NCBI GenBank assembly: GCA_018873225.1
Contig: JAEILZ010000004.1
Span: forward strand, 434,001 to 498,000
Direction: 5' to 3'
Source of the DNA: [Phialemoniopsis] sp. UDSM-2020
Lineage: Eukaryota; Ascomycota; Sordariomycetes; Thyridiales; Thyridiaceae
Length of the DNA stretch: 64,000 nucleotides
Part shown: positions 57,474 through 64,000 of the stretch, in pieces
Numbering within the stretch: position 1 is the first letter of the stretch
Layout: every line of letters begins with the position of its first letter
The notes under the pieces: model-generated
Told to the model about the DNA's origin: nothing
The model's database searches: none
What the model saw: only the letters and a program-made list of their open reading frames with translations
Translations under genes and position numbers: made by a program

Positions 57474-59185
57474 ATGCCCCCGCCTAATTCTATCGCCATT
57501 GCCAAGACCAATGGCCAGCTCTCAAGGCGTATGGACGTCAAGCCCTTTGAGGCACCCATATTGTCCATCCCTGAGATGTGGTCGCGTCTTCTTGGCAAGC
57601 TCAAGGAGGCAACGGCTATCATCAAACAGCGCTTTGATGAGCGTTCCCGCATTGAAGGGCAGACTGGCTCCCGCACTGACGACTGGTGTACCGATATATT
57701 CATCGAGACATACAAGCGTATAGACCATCTCACTTCAGAGCTCGAGATGCAGCTAGCCATCACACAGAACCTAGGTCAGAACAAGCGACAAGCACCTCAA
57801 GCGTTGGCAACGTTTGCTCTTTCTCCTTGGCAGATTGAGGAGCGATACCGGGCTTTGATACAGATGCAGTCCTACTTGGGGTCTTTCTTTGAACGTGCCA
57901 GTCCAGTAAGTACCTGCCTACGTGTTATCCGTGGTTCGTGATATGCATGTGCTAAAAGTCAAAGGGCTACGATGGATCTCGCCAACTTTGGTGGTTCGAC
58001 CCATCTTACTACCAGTCTGACGGCCTGAACTACGACCGTTACGGGGCACCAGACGTCCGGGAGTCCGAGGCGCGCCTACTCCGGGCTCTGGGGCTGGGCA
58101 ACGAGAAGCTGCCACTCAAGCTCCTGCTGACATCTAGCGGCGTTGCTGCATTCACAGTACTCAATCAGTACTTGCTCAGCAAGGTTCTTACATCGGGAGA
58201 TACCATCGTGCTCTCGCCATACCTGTACTTTGAGTGTTTTGAGCATCTCCGTTCGATCGCTCACTACATTCAGGTGATCAACGCAGAGACCTTCGACGCC
58301 GAGGACATCATCGCAACAGCCGAGAAGCACAACGCCAAGGCTGTATACCTAGATCCCATGGCCAATACTGTCGGCCTGGAGACTACTGACATCCGCCGCT
58401 TCGCTCAGCTTGTGTCTGGCAGGGACGGATGGGCGGACCGCTATCTAGTCATCGACGGCACACTAGTCTCAGGAGGCATGCAAGTGTACGACTGGTTTGA
58501 CTCGCCGAATTCTCCAACGTGCTTCTACTACGAATCTGCCCACAAGTATATCCAAATGGGCATGGATGTTGTCATGTGTGGTTTTCTCGTCTACCCAGAC
58601 GTCTTCCATGAGCCCATGGGCCTCATTCGTCAAGTCACCGGTACCACACTCTACTCCCGTCAGGCGAATGTTCTACCTCCCATCGACTACGAGATTCATC
58701 AGTCGCGGATGCACTGGCTGACGGTCAACGCCGAGCGCCTCTACCACATTCTTGACAAGACGAGCTCGTCCATTGCACATTTCAACTTCCCAACGCACTG
58801 GAGGAAGCTAGGCTGGTCTTCTGGAGGAAATGTGGTGGCCATTCGCCTCTTTGGAGACCAGATGAACAAGCGCCCTAGCCTAGATGCATACACAAATCTG
58901 GTTCTCAGAGCCGCAGAGGAAGAGGGTGTCGCCATGACGAAGGGTGGCGGACTCGGCTTTTCCGTGACTCGGATCTGGCCGTCTACTCCTTTCATTCGGA
59001 ACGAAGATCCGTACATGAGGATTTCGGTCGGAGTAGATCCGGATGAGGTCGAGCCTGTGGCAAGGGCCATAATCAAGGGACTGGAGAGGCACTATCGTGC
59101 TTCCAAGTCTGTCATGATCCAGTGGAAGCTTCGGGAGAATGGACTGGTCAAGACCAATGGTGCTTTTTCGGATTCTATTAGATGA
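57474..59185 (+). CDS. PLP-dependent enzyme (fold type I, Cys/Met-metabolism-like) with N-terminal extension
   Basis: Two exons (57474-57905 and 57965-59185, phase 0) give 550 residues. The C-terminal 400 residues follow the cystathionine gamma-synthase-like pattern: YGAPDVRESEARLL, LTSSGVAAFTVL (cofactor phosphate site), GDTIVLSPYLYFECF, LVIDGTLVSGG with Asp308 for the pyridine nitrogen, and ESAHKYIQMGMD with Lys338 as the PLP lysine. Such enzymes make or break C-S, C-O or C-C bonds at the gamma or beta carbon of amino acids. The first 144 residues are an extra, mostly helical domain (ALSPWQIEERYRALIQMQSY) that I do not recognise. The family is diverged (DGT instead of DNT), so the reaction is open. 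The gene is divergent from the PF10014-type hydroxylase. Confidence 0.82.
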
Positions 59186-59333
59186 TAACGGAGTCCGCTT
59201 TGTCAGCACAAATGGCTTTCCTTACGTATTGCCTTGAATATTTGTACTCGTTCGCACTATCGGACATAACAAGAGCGTAACTAATAGACAGACACTCTAT
59301 ATCAATCCACCGACGATATCATACAACGTTTTC

Positions 59334-61331
59334 TCATTTCCCGTCAGCCTTAGTATTGTCGTTGTTTGCCCTTTCAGAGTCGACACTCTGTAAGACCACG
59401 ACGTTTTGGGTGTCATCTTCTGGCCGCACGTAGTTCTTTGGCTCGAGCCACTGTTTGAACGGCACGATGTGCACCGGTCTGGAAATGAGGTTGCAGATGA
59501 GAAAGACACCAAAGGAGACAAAGAGTCCAGTCGGGTAGGCAAAATAATACATCCGCGTAACTCCCAGGGGTACCTTGACACCCATGTTGCCGAGGAAGCC
59601 GGCGAAGCCGACCGCTACGGTGACAATATACGCAATGTAGGCGCGGATGTTCCAACCCTTCGTGAAATAGTACACGCCTGACTTGTTGTCAGTGTAGAGA
59701 TCAGGCACACGAAGAAAGCCCCTTGAAATGACGTAGTAGTTGCAGATAAGGATACCCGTGATGGCAGCAAGGAAGATCTGGTATGAGCCCAAGAACTGAA
59801 TGAAGATGGATGCTGAGCCAAGGAGGAACCATGGGTTGATGAGAAAGGAGATGACTTGGCAAATAAACATGCCACGGCGGATTGATATGTACTTTGGCAC
59901 AAGGGCCGCAATATCATTGCCAGCTGAAGGTCTCTCATTAGTCTCATTTTGTTCAGGCTGAAGCACGCACTTGGGCCTACCTGGAATGCTGTTCTCAAAT
60001 ACTGACGAGAATAGCGCTGAGTAGGCAAACATGAGAGCCACGAAGAAGCACCCCACTCTGTTCTTGGACGTGTAGTTATCGGTTTGTATACGGTCGAGCA
60101 ACATGATGGGGTTCCATTCCAGCTGCCTGAAAATGAGTGTCGAAGTCGAGGCCACAATGTTGCCAACAATGCCCACAGACAGGTCGGCGAGAGGGAAGCC
60201 CACGAGCTTGCCGAGAATGACATCGTTAGGCTTCTGCGCGTAACGCTGGAAGTCCGCGGCATTCGAAGCAAAAGTGGCACAGTTGGCAGCAAAGAGCCAT
60301 ATGAAGCGGGCAATGAGCCACGCCTTTTGCGACCCGTGTACGCGAGATCCTTGGGATAGGACGGGTCCGACACCACCAGCCAGGGTGATGGTCCAGGCCA
60401 GCATCACAATCCCAGAAAGGACATACACCGCTAATTTGATATCTGAGAGAAAAGCTTTAGTTACCGCGGCAGATGAGGCGACCGGGAGGTACTTACAAAT
60501 CAAGACACGCATTTTCGGTATTCTTACCCAGAGAACACAGCATATCAATACCCTATACCAAGGTCAGATGACAGGCCATACAAACGAAAAGAGCAACTCA
60601 CCAGATTATTGTGTAGCCGATCATGCCTCCGGAAGTCAGTGCTGAGCCCTTGCCCATTCTATTGGGGATAGAAGCGATTCCCGGAAAGATGGCGTGCAAC
60701 ATCACACTATCGAGAAATCAGCTCTGAAACCCCAAGTCCGCGTCTTCAAACATAGTGGCAACTCACTAGACACATTGTCCGCCTTGAACACCCTAAGCGA
60801 GAAACATTAGCAATGGTCAATAGTACGCGCGGGCAGAGCTGAACTCACATTAACTCCATTCCATACGATAGCCATAACTGCACGATTCAGTGTGGGCCAC
60901 CATGCTCCAAAGACTCCGAATGCCGCACGGTTGAGGATGGGATAGCCGACATGGTACACTGCTCCAGGACGCCCGTTCACCACGAAGACGACGGCGATGA
61001 GAGAGTAGCCAGCTGCCTGGCAACCGACCACCTCCCAGATACTCAGTCCCGTAGACTGAGCGGCGCTTCCCGAGTACCACCCGGCAACTACATCAGAGAC
61101 CCGACTTGTTAGTAAAAAGCAAGAAAGCTACGTAGAAAGTGTTTGACTAAGAGAAAGGAGCCATTTTGTACCGGTCGCGGCCGCAGAGAACCAGAAGAGC
61201 AGGTATGTTGTCTGTGTCCAAGTGCGATCCTTTAGTGGCAGAGGCCGGATGTCATCGTTGTCGAGGAACGGATTTGCGCTCGTTCCCGAAACAGCTAAAC
61301 GTCGCTTCAACGTTGTACCGAAAGATGACAT
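59334..61331 (-). CDS. NCS1 family (Fur-type) nucleobase/allantoin permease
   Basis: Seven exons (61331-61172, 61087-60849, 60792-60767, 60706-60602, 60552-60497, 60442-59981, 59923-59334) give 545 residues, the family norm. Marks are an N-terminal NPFLDNDDIRPLP, GLSIWEVVGCQAAGYSL, MAIVWNGVN then VQGGQCVYVM, SNAADFQRYA, and across an intron SIPAGNDIAALVPKYISIRRG, the motif of Fur-type NCS1 carriers for uracil, allantoin, uridine or related rings. It should import a small ring compound with protons or sodium. The third exon is only 26 nt. It is convergent with the PLP gene and divergent from the IPNS-like oxygenase. A cluster-encoded importer, rather than an MFS exporter, is unusual for a toxin pathway. 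Confidence 0.9.
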
Positions 61332-62061
61332 TGTTGCTGCTGCCGGTTTCAGTCAAGCCAAGGGGTCTTTTAATCATGGTCTGAAGAGCAACTTACGTAG
61401 GGTCGCAGCTGTCTTTATGAAAGAAATGCTGAACCTCCATTATCATGGGGAGCTAACGTGGAATTGGATAGGCAGGAGAACCCAGACAATCAGAGATCCT
61501 GGTCCCGGCCTCCATTGCATTGCGCGCATATCTGGAGATATGCTCCCAAGGTTTTGCTGATAACCAGACCAAGTTTGGCTACGGGACCGATCGACCCCCA
61601 AACAGAAACAGAGGCTTGGCGACCCCCAAATCCGTGCTATCTAGTAGTGCTGGGGGCTAGCGTAGATCTGGGACTGACCTACAGCGAAGGCTGACCAACC
61701 ACAGTGATGATGTTGAGTTTTGCTTATCATTGCGGGGATCGACATGCCAGCCCCCGGATACCTAGGTGGTAGTGCCATTCAATGATTCTGTAGGTCTTCA
61801 TTTGGTGTGGATGGACAAACCTTAGGAGGTCGCACAAGTCTCCTACGGAACGCGACGGTGAGCACACCTAGCCCCCCTAAGCAACCCGCGTCGTGCAGGA
61901 GCGGGGAAGCTAGATCCAGATATATCTACTGTAGCTTTTTGGACACCTTCAACAATGATTGTGCCAGGTTAAGCCGTCCAAGTAGGTTCAAACTGTTCGT
62001 ATGGTCCGAGCCTAGCTGTGTAACTCCACAAGAACTATTTGACCTCATCAATGCTTGCATC
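61332..62061. promoter_or_regulatory. Divergent promoter, NCS1 permease and IPNS-like oxygenase
   Basis: Non-coding region between divergent starts at 61331 and 62062. No TATA stands out. An in-frame reading extends upstream of 62062 to 61807, but the part before 62062 has no family similarity. Confidence 0.4.
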
Positions 62062-63223
62062 ATGAAGACCGAATCGAAGTTCACAACGATCCAGTTGCTC
62101 TCGGGCCAGGGACCGGTGTCCCGTCGCGTCTCGGCCATCCCACCAAGAGACTGTCGCTCGGACGAGATCCCAGTCATTGATGTCGGCGGAATCTATGACG
62201 ACTCGGAAGCTCGAAAGAAAATGGCAGCAGTCGTAAAGCGCGCTGTTGAAGGATCGGGATTCTTTTACATACAGAACCACGGCATCGATGAAAGTATCAT
62301 CGAACAGGCTCGTCAAGCTGCGGTCAAGTATGTTGCTATGGTCCACCACAATATCTATCCGCTTATATACTGAATCAATATGACTAAGGTTCTTCGCACA
62401 GGACACCGAGGAAAAGATGAAGGTGGCCAAGAAGTACTCGAAGCATTTCAACGGATACAGCGGGCGCGGAACAACACAGCTCTCTCCTTCTGAATCGCGT
62501 GACAGAAAAGAAGGCTTCATGTGGCAGTATGATCCAAAGTTCGATCCAGAACCCAAAGATGTGGCAGCGATTCCTTCGGAAGTCAAAGCCTGGCTTCGAC
62601 ACGAAGACTTCATCTGGGATGGAACCGCCCATATTCCCGGGTTTCAGGATGCCCTGATAACATACTGGCAGGCGTGCTTGAGGCTGGCTCGAAGCTTATC
62701 AAAAGTCATGGCTCTAACTCAAGATCTATCGGAAGAGTACTTTGACAAACTCACGACATACCCCGGCGCCGATGGAGTCCTCAACTACTATCCCGCACTT
62801 ACACCTGAAGAGGTTGCTGCAACCGATGGCCTGGAACTGGGAGACGTCGGCATAGGTTCTCACACCGATCTACAATGCTTCACCCTGCTCTGGCAGGACG
62901 AAGTTGGCGGCCTGCAGGTGCTCAACAGTGATGACGAGTGGATCAAAGCGCCACCCATTCCGGGAACTATTGTCGTCAATATCGGCGACTTCTTGATGCG
63001 CATGTCGAATGACCGGTTCAAGTCAACAGTACACCGTGTGTACAATCGGGCCACCGTGGACCGGTACAGCATGCCGTTCTTCTTTGGGTTCAACTTCAAC
63101 GAATCGTGCTCTGTGCTTCCTACCTGTATCGACGATGCACATCCGGCCAAGTATGAGCCGATCTCGTGCGGCGAGGTGAGCAAACCCTTTCATATTTATT
63201 ACGGATCTAGCAAGATCGTCTAA
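62062..63223 (+). CDS. IPNS-like 2-oxoglutarate/Fe(II) oxygenase
   Basis: Two exons (62062-62327 and 62389-63223) give 366 residues. The N-terminal DIOX_N region shows IPVIDVGGIY and GFFYIQNHGID, followed by KYSKHFNGYSG. The C-terminal core has GSHTDLQCFTLLWQDEVGGLQV with Fe ligands His247 and Asp249, then VNIGDFLMRMSNDRFKSTVHRV with His304, and Arg314-x-Ser316 (RYS) for 2-oxoglutarate. All catalytic residues are present. Members hydroxylate, desaturate or cyclise small molecules in plant, bacterial and fungal secondary metabolism. It is the second, unrelated 2OG-type oxygenase within 7 kb, which suggests two oxidation steps in one pathway. The intron has donor GTATGT and acceptor CTAAG. Confidence 0.9.
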
Positions 63224-63678
63224 CAGTGTAAATTGCTGTAGTGGTGTCGTCGGCGCTTTCAGATGGTGCAGATCGATAAGAAACTCTGTGGGAATAGAGA
63301 GCCCAGTGTAGCCATTCCCAAGGTTCAAGCCTCTGCGTGAAGCTTCCAAAAAGGACAGGCCGTAGTAAGGAACATCAATAGGACATTATATTGTCATTTG
63401 TAGTGAATTAAAGTGTTCATAAGTAACCTTTCATCGTGTTGTTTGCTGTACTAAATAAATTCATGCACGCCTCTCTGTCCCCTTTTGGATCAAATCGGTG
63501 CTGCGGAGCAATGGCGTGACGCCCCGACCTCGGCAGCGCTGCTCTAGCGATCTCACTACCCCATCCTATTAAATCGCCCACTTAATCGGGTGCAGAGATA
63601 AGCTGCCCGCGGGAGGTCTATCGGTGCGCCTCTTTCCGACCCTCTTCACAGGATACCACCTGAGCGCGGCGTAGAGAC
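63224..63678. other. Intergenic region
   Basis: No gene seen between the oxygenase stop and the C2H2 gene start; presumed terminator and promoter. Confidence 0.5.
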
Positions 63679-64000
63679 ATGACTCCAAACGAGTTACACG
63701 GCTCGCAATCCCGGAGCCGGAGCAAGAGAATCAAGACCGGTGAAACGAGAACCACGTACGATCGTCGACACAAATGCACCGTTGCGGGGTGCGAGAAAGT
63801 CTTCACACGCTCTGAGCACCTTCGTCGTCATCAACTCAATCGTAAGTCGCACTCTTGTTGTTTAGCTGCTCCCGAATCGCTGCTCACTCTGGATGTGAAG
63901 ATGAATCCATTCACCCTTGGAACTGCAATGCTTGCTCGGCATCTTTCGTGCGGAAGGATTTGTGGGAACGGCATCTCAAGGTATATCATGAACCTGTCAC
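63679..64000 (+). CDS. C2H2 zinc-finger transcription factor, cut by the window end
   Basis: Partial gene. Exon 63679-63841 joins exon 63901 onward (donor GTAAGT, acceptor GTGAAG). After a basic start (SRSRSKRIKTGETR) come two C2H2 fingers in tandem. The first is C-x4-C-x12-H-x3-H (CTVAGCEKVFTRSEHLRRH), completed across the intron by a His. The second is C-x2-C-x12-H-x4-H (CNACSASFVRKDLWERH). Many fungal proteins of this kind continue with a Zn2Cys6 cluster or a fungal regulatory domain. The end lies beyond 64000. It could be a second regulator of the cluster or a separate gene. Confidence 0.85.
   Translation, partial: MTPNELHGSQSRSRSKRIKTGETRTTYDRRHKCTVAGCEKVFTRSEHLRRHQLNRKSHSCCLAAPESLLTLDVKMNPFTLGTAMLARHLSCGRICGNGISRYIMNLS

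Noticed and set aside
48424..64000. Search for a PKS, NRPS, terpene synthase or dimethylallyltransferase core gene
   Set aside because: None is present in the window; any cluster claim rests on tailoring enzymes only.

Overview
The window is a stretch of a filamentous ascomycete (Pezizomycotina) nuclear genome. The evidence is many protein genes on both strands without operons, split by short introns (about 45-110 nt) with GTRNGT-type donors, CTAAC-like branch sites and YAG acceptors. Typical fungal families are present: Zn2Cys6 regulators, a HET-domain protein, a Clr5/ankyrin protein, a LaeA-like methyltransferase, a fungal CorA-like membrane protein and an alpha-mannosyltransferase. The species cannot be fixed from sequence alone. 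No tRNA, rRNA, transposon or CRISPR was found. All exon limits were placed by hand from splice signals and frame continuity.

Layout. 0.8-7.4 kb: a sugar transporter, an F-box/ankyrin protein, a Zn2Cys6 regulator and a small secreted SnoaL-like protein. 8.7-14 kb: a POT peptide transporter, a Zn2Cys6 regulator and a secreted amidohydrolase, plausibly a small uptake and degradation group. 14.3-25 kb: a HET protein whose exon 1 ends at a GC-AG intron, a Vps38/UVRAG subunit of the autophagy/endosomal PI3-kinase (the clearest housekeeping gene here), a secreted alpha/beta hydrolase and a GT71-type mannosyltransferase. 25.5-30.7 kb: a large Clr5-ankyrin protein and a Ser/Thr-rich hypothetical protein. 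31.6-40.7 kb: an oxidative group with two convergent GMC flavoenzymes, a LaeA-like methyltransferase interrupted by an in-frame TAA, and a secreted FMN hydroxy-acid oxidase. 41.4-48 kb: a CorA-like membrane protein and a protein kinase flanked by two tiny genes that appear related to each other.

48.4-63.2 kb is the most interesting region. It holds a DUF3445/HODM haem oxidase, a divergent Zn2Cys6 regulator, a transferase-family acyltransferase lacking its catalytic-motif Asp, a PF10014-type 2-oxoglutarate/Fe hydroxylase, an unusual PLP enzyme with a 144-residue N-terminal extension, an NCS1 nucleobase-type permease and an isopenicillin-N-synthase-like 2OG oxygenase. Three gene pairs are divergent. 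The set reads as a possible biosynthetic or catabolic cluster acting on an amino-acid-like or nucleobase-like molecule. It has no PKS, NRPS or terpene core gene inside the window. A C2H2 zinc-finger gene starts at the right edge and is cut by it, so the cluster could continue.
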